From: Pseudomonas kribbensis
GTDB lineage: Bacteria; Pseudomonadota; Gammaproteobacteria; Pseudomonadales; Pseudomonadaceae
Length of the DNA: 64,000 bases
Direction: 5' to 3'
NCBI RefSeq assembly: GCF_003352185.1
Contig: NZ_CP029608.1
Location: 5,746,501 to 5,810,500 of the forward strand
In this document: piece after piece, positions 36,184-46,100 of the stretch
Position numbering within the stretch: the first letter of the stretch is position 1
Layout: each line of letters starts with the position of its first letter
Position numbers and translations under genes: made by a program
The notes under the pieces: model-generated
What the model was told of the DNA's origin: nothing
The model's database searches: none
The model's input: only the letters and a program-made list of their open reading frames with translations

Positions 36184-36690
36184 TCAGCAGTCCGGTTTAT
36201 CCGCCGTGAAACGCCGTGCCGGGTTTACCGCCGCACCGAACTCACGCAAGGCCTTGGCGCCGATCAGCAGCGGGTAGTTGAAATGGCTGCGGTCGGTCAG
36301 GTTGACCTCGACGGTGCGCTTGACGTTACCCAGGCACAGCTCCAGGTCTACCACCGGACGCTTGGCAACTTCCGTGGTGTCACGATCCTCGTCGTCCTCG
36401 TCGGAGCGGCTCTTGATCTTGCTGATCCGTGCGATCTTGTGTTCGAACACCTTGTTGCTGGCGTCCTTGGTGGCGAGGCGGAAGCGCACCCAGTCTTCAC
36501 CGTCGCGGGTGAAGGTCTCGATGTCCTTGGCCGACAGCGAGGCGGTCAGCGCACCGGTGTCCATTTTCGCCTTGAGCACTTGCCCGCCGATTTCCGGCAG
36601 CGCGATGTATTCGTAGCGCCCGTACAGGGTCGGCTCGGCGGCCAGCACCGGCAGGGCAACGAGGGAAAGCAATGCAAGGAGGGATTTCAC
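36184..36690 (-). CDS. Secreted retropepsin-like protein (PF05618 'ATP-dependent zinc protease' type)
   Basis: A 168-residue protein with an N-terminal signal peptide (VKSLLALLSLVALPVLA) and a single retropepsin-like domain whose active-site-like motif is KMDTGALTASL near residue 42. The second typical block is NYPLLIGAKALREFG. The start is a GTG at 36690 with AAGGAAG upstream; a longer frame lacks a ribosome site. The historical 'zinc protease' name has little support, and a dimeric aspartic protease is more likely from the DTG motif. It is 73 bases upstream of creB on the same strand, the same arrangement as PA0462-creB. Confidence 0.82.
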   Translation of the reverse strand: MKSLLALLSLVALPVLAAEPTLYGRYEYIALPEIGGQVLKAKMDTGALTASLSAKDIETFTRDGEDWVRFRLATKDASNKVFEHKIARISKIKSRSDEDDEDRDTTEVAKRPVVDLELCLGNVKRTVEVNLTDRSHFNYPLLIGAKALREFGAAVNPARRFTADKPDC

Positions 36691-36863
36691 GTAATGGGCT
36701 TCCTTGGGAAATGGGGGCGTCTGACGCGAGATTTTAGACCGCTGTTCGCTTGATCGTTCCCGCAAGGCTAACGCGCCAAAGGTGAAACATTCGTAACCCA
36801 TGATTTGGCCTGTCGCCCGAAGCCACTTATCATGGCGCGCCCATCCGCTTTCAAGAGTTGCTT

Positions 36864-37751
36864 ATGCGCCGCCTGCTCACCGGCTGTCTCGTCACCCTGC
36901 TGCTGTTGCTCAACACCCTGGTGCTGTTCGGCCCGCTGATGGTGTTCGCCCTGCTCAAGCTGATCCTCCCGGGACGCTTTCGCGATTACGCCTCGTGGGC
37001 GGTGATGTGGATCGCCGAGACCTGGGCGGAGATCGACAAACTGATCTTCCGCCTGTGCATCCCGACGCAATGGGACATCCGTGGCGGCGATGATCTGCGC
37101 GGCGACACGTCGTATCTGGTGATCAGCAACCATCAGTCCTGGGTCGATATCCCGGCACTGATCCAGACCCTCAACCGGCGCACGCCGTTCTTCAAGTTCT
37201 TCCTCAAGAAGGAACTGATCTGGGTACCGTTCCTCGGCCTCGCCTGGTGGGCGCTGGATTACCCGTTCATGAAGCGCTACACCAAGGCGTTCCTGGCGAA
37301 GCACCCTGAGCTGGCGGGCAAGGATCTGGAAATCACCAAAGCCGCGTGCGAGCTGTTCAAGCGCCAGCCGGTGACGGTGGTGAATTATCTGGAAGGCACC
37401 CGCTATACCTCGGCCAAGAGCACTCAGCAACAATCACCGTTCAGCCATTTGCTCAAGCCCAAGGCCGGCGGAGTGGCGTTCGTACTGGCGGCGATGGGTG
37501 AACAACTGGACGCGATTCTCGATGTGACCGTGGTTTATCCACAGCCGAAGATTCCGGGGTTCTGGGACCTGATCAGCGGCAACGTGCCGCGGGTGATCAT
37601 CGATATCCGAACCCGTGAACTCGACCCGGCGCTGTGGCAGGGTGATTACGAAAACGATCCGGTGTTTCGCGAGAAGGTCCAGAGCTGGGTCAACCAGCTC
37701 TGGACCGAGAAAGACCAGCGCATCGCCGAGCTGCGCGGCGAACGCGGCTGA
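36864..37751 (+). CDS. PlsC/YihG-type membrane acyltransferase
   Basis: A 295-residue lysophospholipid acyltransferase-like protein. There is an N-terminal membrane helix (about residues 8-32). The catalytic HX4D motif is NHQSWVDI (about residues 89-96), followed by KKELIWVPFLG and the glycerophosphate-binding block YLEGTRYT. ATG 36864 is preferred to a TTG two codons earlier. It is divergent from the retropepsin-like gene. It presumably remodels membrane phospholipids. Confidence 0.9.
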   Translation: MRRLLTGCLVTLLLLLNTLVLFGPLMVFALLKLILPGRFRDYASWAVMWIAETWAEIDKLIFRLCIPTQWDIRGGDDLRGDTSYLVISNHQSWVDIPALIQTLNRRTPFFKFFLKKELIWVPFLGLAWWALDYPFMKRYTKAFLAKHPELAGKDLEITKAACELFKRQPVTVVNYLEGTRYTSAKSTQQQSPFSHLLKPKAGGVAFVLAAMGEQLDAILDVTVVYPQPKIPGFWDLISGNVPRVIIDIRTRELDPALWQGDYENDPVFREKVQSWVNQLWTEKDQRIAELRGERG

Positions 37752-37765
37752 TCAACGGGGGTCGG

Positions 37766-38317
37766 TCAACCGCCGACGCCCCAGACGCCGCCAAGGGTTT
37801 TCAGCAGCGAACCGCCGACGCCCTGGTCACCCAGGTATTTGAGGATCACCGGGGCGAACTGACCGACCATGCTGTCGTTCATGCCCAGTGCGCCGAACGC
37901 GCTGTTCAGGTCACTGGTGCTCTTCACATTGCCCAGCGCGTTATCCAGCCCCGCCGACTTGCCGGAAGAACCGAGCACACTGCTCAACGCGCCCAACTGA
38001 CCGGCACCGCCCGACAGCTTGTCGAGCCCCGGCACGCTCTTGGCCAGTTCCGAATAATCGCTGCCGCTGAGCTTGTTCTTCGCCAGACCGAACATTGCAC
38101 TGGTGCCACCGACGGCTTGTTGCGGTGTAACCCCAAGACCGGTTACCGCTTGCAGCAGACCGGCCGTTTCCGACGTCGGCGCGGCGGCGGTAGCTGCGTT
38201 GCCGCCCTGCATGCTTGAGGCTGCCTTGGTCACGTCATCCAGGCTGAAACCTGCGAAAACCGGGCTCGCCACAACCGTCATCAGCGAAGCCAGTGCGAAA
38301 CCGCGTGAAATCTTCAT
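37766..38317 (-). CDS. DUF2780 secreted protein
   Basis: A 183-residue protein with a clear signal peptide (MKISRGFALASLMTVVASPVFA). The mature part is rich in Gly, Ala, Ser and Leu, with a pattern of amphipathic helices typical of DUF2780 (VcgC/VcgE-like) proteins of unknown function. The start at 38317 has AGAGGA upstream. It converges with the acyltransferase at 37751 (14 bases). Confidence 0.87.
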   Translation of the reverse strand: MKISRGFALASLMTVVASPVFAGFSLDDVTKAASSMQGGNAATAAAPTSETAGLLQAVTGLGVTPQQAVGGTSAMFGLAKNKLSGSDYSELAKSVPGLDKLSGGAGQLGALSSVLGSSGKSAGLDNALGNVKSTSDLNSAFGALGMNDSMVGQFAPVILKYLGDQGVGGSLLKTLGGVWGVGG

Positions 38318-38466
38318 CCAGACATCCTCTTTCGTCATGAAAAACCGCCCGTCACGGGTGGCAAAACTGTCGGTTTGACCGGCAATTCGCCAGCCTGTTC
38401 CGAGCGTAGCGCATCCATTTTGAGCCGGCCCGCGTATAGGAAATGTGAAACCCCGGAAATCGAACC

Positions 38467-39093
38467 ATGAATGGCACGAGCGCTGTCGCTGAACTAGCCT
38501 GTGAACTATCCGAAACCAGCGCCCGCCCTGTCTGGAGACTCGTCATTACCCTCGCCGACACCGATCAGCTCCGGCAATTGCTGGCCCAGTGCTCACTGGG
38601 CGACCGCCGTGCCTTCGAAACCCTGTACCGCAGCGTGGGCCCGCGCCTGCACGGCGTGGCCCTGCGGTTCATGGGGAGACCGGACCTGGCCGAAGAGGTG
38701 TTGCAGGAGAGCTTCGTGCGCATCTGGAACAACGCCTCGCGATACCAATCGCATCTGTCGGCGCCGATGACCTGGATGATCAACATCACTCGCAATCAGG
38801 CCATCGACCAGTTGCGCAAACACCGCGACCGGCCTTTGACTGATTTCGAGCAGGAAGCCCTGGTGGATGAGAACCCCTCGGCCCATGACCTGTTGAACAG
38901 CGCCCGCGAAGCCACAGCCCTGAACCGCTGCCTGGAAACCCTTGAAGGCATGCAGCGCCGGTCGATCACCGTGGCTTATTTTCAGGGTTTGTCCTGCTCT
39001 GAACTGGCCGAGCATCTGGCGGCGCCGCTGGGCTCGGTCAAGTCGTGGATTCGCCGGGGCATGGAACGTCTGCGCCGGTGCCTTGAATCATGA
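38467..39093 (+). CDS. ECF sigma factor paired with an RskA-type anti-sigma
   Basis: A 208-residue sigma-70 family factor. The region 2 segment is AEEVLQESFVRIWNNASRY and the region 4 helix-turn-helix is LSCSELAEHLAAPLGSVKSW, ending with RRGMERLRRCL as in SigK/RpoE-like factors. It overlaps the next gene by four bases, and that gene encodes its membrane anti-sigma factor. The annotated start gives about 30 residues before the conserved region; the true start may be later. Inducer unknown. Confidence 0.9.
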   Translation: MNGTSAVAELACELSETSARPVWRLVITLADTDQLRQLLAQCSLGDRRAFETLYRSVGPRLHGVALRFMGRPDLAEEVLQESFVRIWNNASRYQSHLSAPMTWMINITRNQAIDQLRKHRDRPLTDFEQEALVDENPSAHDLLNSAREATALNRCLETLEGMQRRSITVAYFQGLSCSELAEHLAAPLGSVKSWIRRGMERLRRCLES

Positions 39094-39764
39094 ACTACCA
39101 GACCCCTGCCCTGCGCCGCGCCCTCGCCGCCGATTACGCCATCGGCTTGATGGCTGCACCGGCCCGTCGGCGTTTCGAGCAACTGCTGCTGGAAGACGCC
39201 GCCCTGCGCGCCGAACTGGCGCACTGGCAGGAGAGCCTCGCCAGCCTCACCGAAACATTGCCGGAAGTCCCGGTGCCGGAGCGCGTGTGGCACGGCGTTA
39301 CCGCGCGGATCGAACCGCAAGAACTGCATGTGCCCGAGAAACGTCCGTTCTGGAACTGGCTGCGGGTGACAGCAGCACTGGCCTCCATCGTAGTGCTGGT
39401 GTTCCTCGGCTCGCTGTACACCCACGACGACGCCCGCTACCGCGCCACCCTGCTGAGCGCCGATGCGCAACCGGCGCTGAAGGTCGAGGCCCATGACGAT
39501 TACCTGCAAGTCGAGCCGCTGACATTGGCGGCGGTAGATCCGCAGCGCAGTCTGGAACTGTGGGCGATTCCGGCCGATGGCAAACCGATCTCCCTGGGCG
39601 TGATTCCGGCGGGCGGCAAGGGCAAGGTTGAATTGAGCGGCGCGCAGAAGGCGCTGATCGGCAAGCCGATTGCGCTGGCGGTGAGTCTTGAGCCGAAGGG
39701 TGGGTCGCCGACCGGGCAGCCGACGGGGCCGGTGCTTTATCAAGGGGCTTTGGCGGCGTTATAA
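39090..39764 (+). CDS. RskA-type anti-sigma factor
   Basis: A 224-residue single-pass membrane protein. The N-terminal sigma-binding part (DYAIGLMAAPARRRFEQLL) resembles the anti-sigma zinc-finger-like domain but lacks the HxxxCxxC zinc motif. One helix is at about residues 88-108, and the periplasmic RskA domain includes SLELWAIPADGKPISLGVIP. The 4-base overlap with the sigma gene shows coupling. Confidence 0.9.
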   Translation: MNYQTPALRRALAADYAIGLMAAPARRRFEQLLLEDAALRAELAHWQESLASLTETLPEVPVPERVWHGVTARIEPQELHVPEKRPFWNWLRVTAALASIVVLVFLGSLYTHDDARYRATLLSADAQPALKVEAHDDYLQVEPLTLAAVDPQRSLELWAIPADGKPISLGVIPAGGKGKVELSGAQKALIGKPIALAVSLEPKGGSPTGQPTGPVLYQGALAAL

Positions 39765-39888
39765 CCAGAAATTACAACAATCAATCTCACATTGCGAAAT
39801 CGAATAAAAAACCGTCAAATCTGACAGTTTGCGATCGGCGTGACAGAAGGGAGTATTGCCACTCCACTTAAGTAACGGAGTACGAACA

Positions 39889-40194
39889 ATGAAACTTAAA
39901 CTTGTTACCGGCGCATTTTTTTGCCTGGCATTGATGGGGACTGCCCATGCAGCAGAAGTTGAATGTCCAGCAACTTCGGTTAGCACTTCAAGCAGCGGAG
40001 AGACTCTGAAACCTACGGCTGCGCGCATTAAAGAAGGGAAAAAATTCATTTGCCAATATGATGGCAAGAACGATCTCGGCGCCACTACCGTTTTGGTGTC
40101 CAACACTCCGATCACGCCCACAGGGAAAAACTGGAAGAACGATGAATGCGTAATCACTGACGATAATCCGAGTACGTGCTCAGTAGGTTTGTAA
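39889..40194 (+). CDS. Small secreted four-cysteine protein of low GC
   Basis: A 101-residue protein. The signal peptide MKLKLVTGAFFCLALMGTAHA is followed by a mature part of about 80 residues with four cysteines (VECP, FICQ, DECV, STCS), suggesting two disulfides. The start at 39889 has ACGGAG upstream. The gene is visibly less GC-rich (roughly half) than the surrounding genes, as is the 120-base leader, which suggests later acquisition. A terminator follows. No family is recognised. Confidence 0.78.
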   Translation: MKLKLVTGAFFCLALMGTAHAAEVECPATSVSTSSSGETLKPTAARIKEGKKFICQYDGKNDLGATTVLVSNTPITPTGKNWKNDECVITDDNPSTCSVGL

Positions 40195-40209
40195 GTTTGA
40201 TTTTAGTAG

Positions 40210-40240
40210 AAAAGAGCAACCTGACCGGTTGCTCTTTTTT
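40210..40240. terminator. Bidirectional terminator between the small secreted gene and fdhA
   Basis: GAGCAACC (40214-40221) pairs with GGTTGCTC (40227-40234), flanked by AAAA on the left and TTTTTT on the right, so it works in both directions. It ends the fdhA-containing operon on the minus strand. Confidence 0.88.
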
Positions 40241-40251
40241 ATGGCTACAAC

Positions 40252-41451
40252 TTACGCCGCACTAAACAACTTATGCGGATCAATCACAAACTTCTTCGGC
40301 ACGCCCGCGTCGAACTCGCCGTAACCTTCCGGCGCCTGGTCGAGGCTGATGACCTGCACGCCTACCACTTCAGCGATGTTGATGCGGTCCCACATGATCG
40401 CCTGCATCAGCTGGCGGTTGTACTTCATTACCGGGGTCTGGCCGGTGTGGAAGCTGTGGGATTTGGCCCAGCCGAGGCCGAAGCGGATGCTCAGGCTGCC
40501 CATTTTCGCAGCGGCATCGACAGCCCCCGGATCTTCGGTCACGTACAGGCCCGGGATACCGATCTTGCCGGCGACGCGCACTACGCCCATCAGCGAGTTG
40601 AGCACGGTGGCCGGGGCTTCGGATTTGACGCCATCGTGACCATGACCACGGGCTTCGAAGCCGACGCAGTCCACCGCGCAATCCACTTCAGGCTCACCCA
40701 GCAGCGCGGCGATCTGTTCGTGCAGCGGAGTGTCTTTCGACAGGTCGACGATTTCAAAACCCTGAGCCTTGGCGTGGGCCAGGCGGATGGTGTTGACGTC
40801 GCCGACGATCACCACCGCAGCGCCAAGCAGACGGGCCGAAGCAGCCGCCGCCAGACCGACCGGGCCTGCGCCCGCGATGTAAACGGTGCTGCCCGGGCCA
40901 ACGCCAGCAGTAACGGCGCCGTGGTAACCGGTCGGCAGAATGTCCGAGAGGCAGGTCAGGTCACGGATTTTCTCCATGGCCTTGTCGCGGTCCGGCAGTT
41001 TCAGCAGGTTGAAGTCGGCGTACGGCACCAGCACGTATTCGGCCTGGCCACCGGTCCAGTCGCCCATGTCGACGTAACCGTAGGCACCGCCGGCGCGAGC
41101 CGGGTTGACGGTCAGGCAGACACCGGTGTGTTGCTCCTTGCAGGAACGGCAGCGCCCGCAAGCCACGTTGAACGGAACGGACACCAGGTCGCCGATTTTC
41201 AGGTTTTCGACGTCACTGCCCTTCTCGATCACTTCACCGGTGATCTCGTGCCCCAGCACCAGACCGACCTGAGCCGTGGTACGGCCGCGCACCATGTGCT
41301 GGTCGGAGCCGCAAATGTTGGTTGAAACCACACGCAGGATGACACCGTGCTCGATCTTCCTGCCGCGCGGATCCTGCATTTTCGGATAGTCGATTTTCTG
41401 TACTTCGACCTTGCCAGCGCCGAGATACACCACACCACGATTGCCAGACAT
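40252..41451 (-). CDS. fdhA: Glutathione-independent formaldehyde dehydrogenase
   Basis: A 399-residue zinc-dependent, NAD-linked formaldehyde dehydrogenase of the P. putida type (formaldehyde to formate). The catalytic zinc region is STNICGSDQH and GHEITGEV, the structural zinc cysteines are in CGRCRSCKEQHTGVC, and the NAD-binding motif is AGAGPVGL. It is the last gene of the glyA-soxBDAG-purU-fdhA run and removes formaldehyde released by demethylation of betaine and dimethylglycine. Confidence 0.97.
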   Translation of the reverse strand: MSGNRGVVYLGAGKVEVQKIDYPKMQDPRGRKIEHGVILRVVSTNICGSDQHMVRGRTTAQVGLVLGHEITGEVIEKGSDVENLKIGDLVSVPFNVACGRCRSCKEQHTGVCLTVNPARAGGAYGYVDMGDWTGGQAEYVLVPYADFNLLKLPDRDKAMEKIRDLTCLSDILPTGYHGAVTAGVGPGSTVYIAGAGPVGLAAAASARLLGAAVVIVGDVNTIRLAHAKAQGFEIVDLSKDTPLHEQIAALLGEPEVDCAVDCVGFEARGHGHDGVKSEAPATVLNSLMGVVRVAGKIGIPGLYVTEDPGAVDAAAKMGSLSIRFGLGWAKSHSFHTGQTPVMKYNRQLMQAIMWDRINIAEVVGVQVISLDQAPEGYGEFDAGVPKKFVIDPHKLFSAA

Positions 41452-41549
41452 GCTTTCACCTCGCTGTTGTTTTTATGGAACCGCGCCGCCCAGGCAGGCA
41501 GCGCGTTAAGTGCTCGGGTTATTGCTTGTTGGTCTTGCGTTGTTATGAC

Positions 41550-42407
41550 TTAAAGAACGACGGTGCGGTTGGCGTTCAGGAACACCCGCCGCTCAATGTG
41601 ATATCCCACGGCCCGGGCCAGGGTCAGACCTTCGATGTCGCGGCCCTTGGCAATCAGGTCTTCGGGGTAATGACTGTGATCCACCGCCTCGACGCCCTGG
41701 GCGATGATCGGCCCCTCGTCGAGGTCGTTGTTGATGTAGTGCGCGGTGGCGCCCACCAGTTTCACGCCCTTGTTGTAGGCCTGATGATATGGCTTGGCGC
41801 CCTTGAAGCCCGGCAGCAGCGAGTGGTGAATGTTGATCGCCTTGCCATCGAGCTTGCGGCACAGCTCCGGCGACAGCACCTGCATGTAACGGGCGAGGAT
41901 CACCAGTTCGGCGCCGGCCTCCTCGATCACCTGCCACACCTGCCGCTCCTGGGCCGGTTTGTCATTGGGGTCTAGGGGGAAATGGAAGTAGGGAATCTGG
42001 TGCCAGTCGGCCAGCGGCTTGAGGTCCGGGTGGTTCGACACCACCGCCGCCACGTCCATCGACAACTGGCCTATGCGCTGGCGGTAGAGCAAGTCGTTGA
42101 GGCAGTGATCGGCCTTGGAGACCATGATCACCACTTTCGGCCGGTAGTTCGGCGCGGTCAGCTCGAAGATCATGCCGAACGCCTGACCACGTTCGGCGAG
42201 GCCGGCGCGGAAGGATTGCTCGTCAAAACCGTCGGGCTGGCGGAATTCCACGCGAATGAAGAACCGGCCCGAGAGCCGGTCATCGAACGAGTGGTGTTCG
42301 GTGACGTAACAGCCCTGCTCGAACAGAAAACGCGTCACCGCGTCCACGGTGCCGAGAACGCTGGGGCAGTCGGCGGTCAGAATCCATGTATCCGGGGCGC
42401 GGCTCAT
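41550..42407 (-). CDS. purU: Formyltetrahydrofolate deformylase
   Basis: A 285-residue enzyme that hydrolyses 10-formyl-THF to formate and THF, restoring THF for sarcosine oxidase. The N-terminal ACT domain (about 1-85, DCPSVLGTVDAVTRFLFEQG) is followed by a formyltransferase-type domain with the catalytic block NIHHSLLPGF and GATAHYINNDLDEGPII. It lies 98 bases before fdhA and 49 bases after soxG. This is the sox-operon copy (purU2 type) rather than the housekeeping one, judged by context. Confidence 0.95.
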   Translation of the reverse strand: MSRAPDTWILTADCPSVLGTVDAVTRFLFEQGCYVTEHHSFDDRLSGRFFIRVEFRQPDGFDEQSFRAGLAERGQAFGMIFELTAPNYRPKVVIMVSKADHCLNDLLYRQRIGQLSMDVAAVVSNHPDLKPLADWHQIPYFHFPLDPNDKPAQERQVWQVIEEAGAELVILARYMQVLSPELCRKLDGKAINIHHSLLPGFKGAKPYHQAYNKGVKLVGATAHYINNDLDEGPIIAQGVEAVDHSHYPEDLIAKGRDIEGLTLARAVGYHIERRVFLNANRTVVL

Positions 42408-42427
42408 TGTTGTTTTTCTCCTCTACT

Positions 42428-42452
42428 CGTCCCCACGCACAGCGTGGGAACG
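42428..42452. repeat. REP-like hairpin between soxG and purU
   Basis: CGTCCCCACGC (42428-42438) pairs with GCGTGGGAACG (42442-42452) with one mismatch and a 3-base loop. It is the same GTTCCCACGC REP type as at 16137. It occupies the soxG-purU gap and may attenuate or stabilise the downstream transcript. Confidence 0.75.
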
Positions 42453-42456
42453 ATCA

Positions 42457-43089
42457 TTACGCCTGAACGCCAAGGCCGTATTCGGCGGACGCATCCTGTA
42501 ACCACAACCACCAGTAATCCGAGAAACTGCGACGAATCAGCAGTTCCCAGGTGTCTTCGGCGGTGTGGCGAATCATCAGTTGCGACTTGGCGAACACCGT
42601 GCCCACGGCCTTGCCGACCGGGAAGTTGTTCGGGTGCACGTCATAGCTGGTGGACTTCATCAGCACCTGACGCACGTTCGGGCCGCTCAGTTCGAGCACC
42701 TGCTGGCCGCCGCTGACGTTGACGATTGCGATGTGCAGATCGCCCAGCGCTTCGCGCAGTTTCTGCTCGGCAGCGAACTCCTCGCCGCTCGGCACGATCA
42801 GCAGCCACTCGTCCGGGCCCATCCACTGCAGGCTGGTTTCACCTTTGACGATCACGCTCAGGGCACCCGGCAACTCGATGCCCAGGGCCTTGTGCACACC
42901 GGCGGCGAACGCGGCATCGTGGCCGTCGCCACGAATGGTCAGATGGCCAAGAAGTTTCTTCTCGCGCACGGTGACACCGGCGCTTTTGCGGCCCTTGCCC
43001 ACCAGGCTGGCGAGGTCGGCGTGATGCAGCGACGACTCGGCCTTGGCCCCGGTGGTCGGGCGTTGTTGGTACACGTTGGCTGCGGTCAT
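42457..43089 (-). CDS. soxG: Sarcosine oxidase gamma subunit
   Basis: A 210-residue subunit of the heterotetrameric sarcosine oxidase, related in fold to the T-protein folate domain. Typical blocks are SLQWMGPDEWLLIVPSG and the C-terminal RRSFSDYWWLWLQDAS. It follows soxA by 55 bases, a gap that holds an 11-bp hairpin. Confidence 0.96.
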   Translation of the reverse strand: MTAANVYQQRPTTGAKAESSLHHADLASLVGKGRKSAGVTVREKKLLGHLTIRGDGHDAAFAAGVHKALGIELPGALSVIVKGETSLQWMGPDEWLLIVPSGEEFAAEQKLREALGDLHIAIVNVSGGQQVLELSGPNVRQVLMKSTSYDVHPNNFPVGKAVGTVFAKSQLMIRHTAEDTWELLIRRSFSDYWWLWLQDASAEYGLGVQA

Positions 43090-43114
43090 AAAGCACCCTT
43101 CCTGAATTCTGTGC

Positions 43115-43139
43115 CGCTCCCGCGCCAGGCGCGGGAGCG
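43115..43139. repeat. Perfect 11-bp intercistronic hairpin between soxA and soxG
   Basis: CGCTCCCGCGC (43115-43125) and GCGCGGGAGCG (43129-43139) have a 3-base loop. There is no T-run on the minus strand, so it is more likely an RNA-processing or stability element than a terminator. Confidence 0.7.
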
Positions 43140-43144
43140 CTCAA

Positions 43145-46100
43145 TTAGATGTTCTGGCGATCGCCTTTCGGATCGAAGAACACCGAAGAAACGATTTCCG
43201 CCTCGATCACGCTGCCGTCCGCCAGCGGTGCGAACACCCGCTCGCCCAGACGCTTCAGACCGCCCTTCACCACGCCCATGGCAAACGAATAACCGAGGGA
43301 GTTGTGCGCGTAGCTGGAGGTCACGTGGCCGACCATGGTCATCGGGATCGTCTGCTTGGTGTTGAACACCAGTTGCGCGCCTTCCGGCAGCCACAAGTTC
43401 GGATCGATCGGCTTCAGGCCCACCAGTTGCTTGCGCTGATCACGCACGCAGTCTTCACGGTTCATGCCGCGCTGGCCGATCCACGAGAACGGTTTGGTGC
43501 GACCGACACACCAGCCCATGTTCAGGTCGTCCGGGGTCATCGAGCCGTCGGTGTCCTGGCCGACGATGATGAAACCCTTCTCGGCCCGCAGCACGTGCAT
43601 GGTTTCGGTGCCGTACGGAGTCAGGTTGTACTGCTTGCCGGCCTCGACGATTTTTTCCAGCACGCCCATCGCATAGTCGGCCTGGACGTTGACTTCGTAC
43701 GACAGCTCACCGGTGAACGAGATGCGGAACACCCGCGCCGGCACACCGCCGACCAGACCTTCTTTCCAGGTCATGAACGGGAACGCTTCGTTGGCCAGAT
43801 CGATGTCGGTCACGGCGCTGAGCAGCTTGCGGCTGTTCGGGCCGGACAGGGTCATGGTCGCCCAGTGGTCGGTGACGGAGGTGAAGTACACCTTCATTTC
43901 CGGCCATTCGGTCTGGTGGTACAGCTCCAGCCACTGCAGTACACGAGCCGCGCCGCCGGTGGTGGTGGTCATGACGAAATGGTTGTCGGCCAGACACGCC
44001 GTCACACCGTCGTCGAAGACCATGCCGTCTTCCTTGCACATCAGGCCGTAACGGGCCTTGCCCACATCGAGCTTGGTCCAGGCGTTGGTGTACACGCGGT
44101 TGAGGAACTCACGGGCGTCCGGGCCCTGGATGTCGATTTTGCCCAGGGTCGAAGCGTCCAGCAGGCCAACGCTGTCGCGCACAGCCTTGCACTCGCGTTT
44201 GACCGCGGCATGCATATCTTCGCCGTTTTTCGGGAAGTACCACGGACGTTTCCACTGGCCGACGTCTTCGAACTCGGCGCCGTTTTTCAGGTGCCATTGA
44301 TGCAGTGCGGTGTAGCGCACAGGTTCGAAGATGTGTCCGCAGTGACGGCCCGCTACGGCGCCAAACGTCACCGGCGTGTAGTTCGGACGAAACATCGTGG
44401 TGCCCATCTGCGGGATGGTCACGTTCAGCGAACGGGCGGCGATGGCCAGACCGTTGACGTTGCCGAGCTTGCCCTGATCGGTACCGAAGCCCAGTGCGGT
44501 GTAGCGTTTGACGTGCTCGACCGACTCGAAACCTTCGCGGGTCGCCAGTTCGATGGCGGCGGCGGTGACGTCGTTCTGCAGGTCGACGAATTGCTTCGGT
44601 GCCCGGGAAGTGCCCTTCTCGTGCGGCACCTGGAACAGCGCCAGCGTTGGTTCTTCGTAGCGGCTCAGAGCCTTCGGCAATACACCTTCGACGGTCTGGA
44701 AACCAGCTTCGGCTGCGGCGCGCACGCCACCTTCAAAACCGTCTGCGAGGGAGTCGCCGAGACCGTAGACGCCGTTGATGCCGCCGACGCACACGCGTTT
44801 CTGCGGTGCTTCGCCCGGTACGAAACCGAGGATGTCTTCGCGCCAGATCGGCTTGCCGCCCAGGTGCGAAGCCAGGTGCACCACCGGGCTGTAGCCGCCA
44901 GAGCTGGCGATCACGTCGCAGTCCAGCCATTCGCCAGGACTGGTCACGGCATGGCCTTTCACATCGATGGCGGCCACGCGGGCAGCGGTCACACGCTTGC
45001 TGCCACGGGCCTCGATCACGGCGCTGCCGGTGAGGATACGAATGCCTTTGGCGCGCGCTTCTTCAACCAATGCGCCACGCGGATTGCTGCGGGCATCGGC
45101 GATGGCCACCACTTGCAGGCTGGCGTCGAGCCAGTCCAGCGCCACGCGATAGGCGTGATCGTTGTTGGTGGTCAGCACCAGCTTCTTGCCCGGCGCCACG
45201 CCGTAACGGCGCACGTAAGTCGAGACGGCACCGGCGAGCATGTTGCCCGGCACGTCGTTGTTGCCGTAGACCAGCGGACGCTCGTGAGCGCCGGTCGCCA
45301 GCACCACGCGCTTGGCGCGGACACGGTGGATGCGCTGGCGCACCTGACCGATTGGCGCGCGGTCGCCGAGGTGATCGGTGAGACGCTCGTGAATGGTCAG
45401 GAAGTTATGGTCGTGGTAACCGTTGACCGTGGCGCGCGGCAACAGCAGCACGTCCGGAGTGTTCTTCAATTCGGCAACCACACTGGCGACCCACTCCACG
45501 GCTGGCTTGCCGTCGAGACTTTCGCGGGAGTCGAGCAGGCTGCCGCCGAACTCTTCCTGTTCATCGGCGATGATCACCCGGGCACCGCTGCGCGCAGCCG
45601 CCAGGGCAGCGGCCAGACCGGCCGGGCCGGCGCCGACGATCAGCACATCGCAGTGCTGGTTCATGTAGTCGTAGGTGTCCGGATCGACTTCGGTCGGCGA
45701 GCGGCCAAGACCTGCGGCCTTACGAATGTACTTCTCGTAAGTCATCCAGAACGATTGCGGATACATGAAGGTTTTGTAGTAGAAACCCGGCGGCATCAGC
45801 TTGCCGCCGACCTTGCCGAGAATCCCCATCATGTCGTTGTTTACGCTCGGCCAACCGTTGGTGCTGGTGGCGACCAGGCCTTGGTACAGCGCCTGTTGCG
45901 TGGCCCGCACGTTAGGAATCTGGGTGGCTTCGGTGGCACCGATCTGCAATACCGCATTCGGCTCTTCGGCACCGGCGGCGAAGATGCCGCGAGGGCGCGA
46001 ATACTTGAAGCTGCGGCCGATGATGTCGACGCCGTTGGCGATCAGCGCCGAGGCCAGCGAATCGCCCTCGAAGCCTTTGTAGCTCTGACCGTTGAAGGTG

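Noticed and set aside
37535..37545. Additional TTATCCACA 9-mer in the PlsC-like acyltransferase gene
   Set aside because: Isolated inside a coding sequence, without the TTTTTTGATC partner 60 bases upstream, so not counted as a copy of the repeat.
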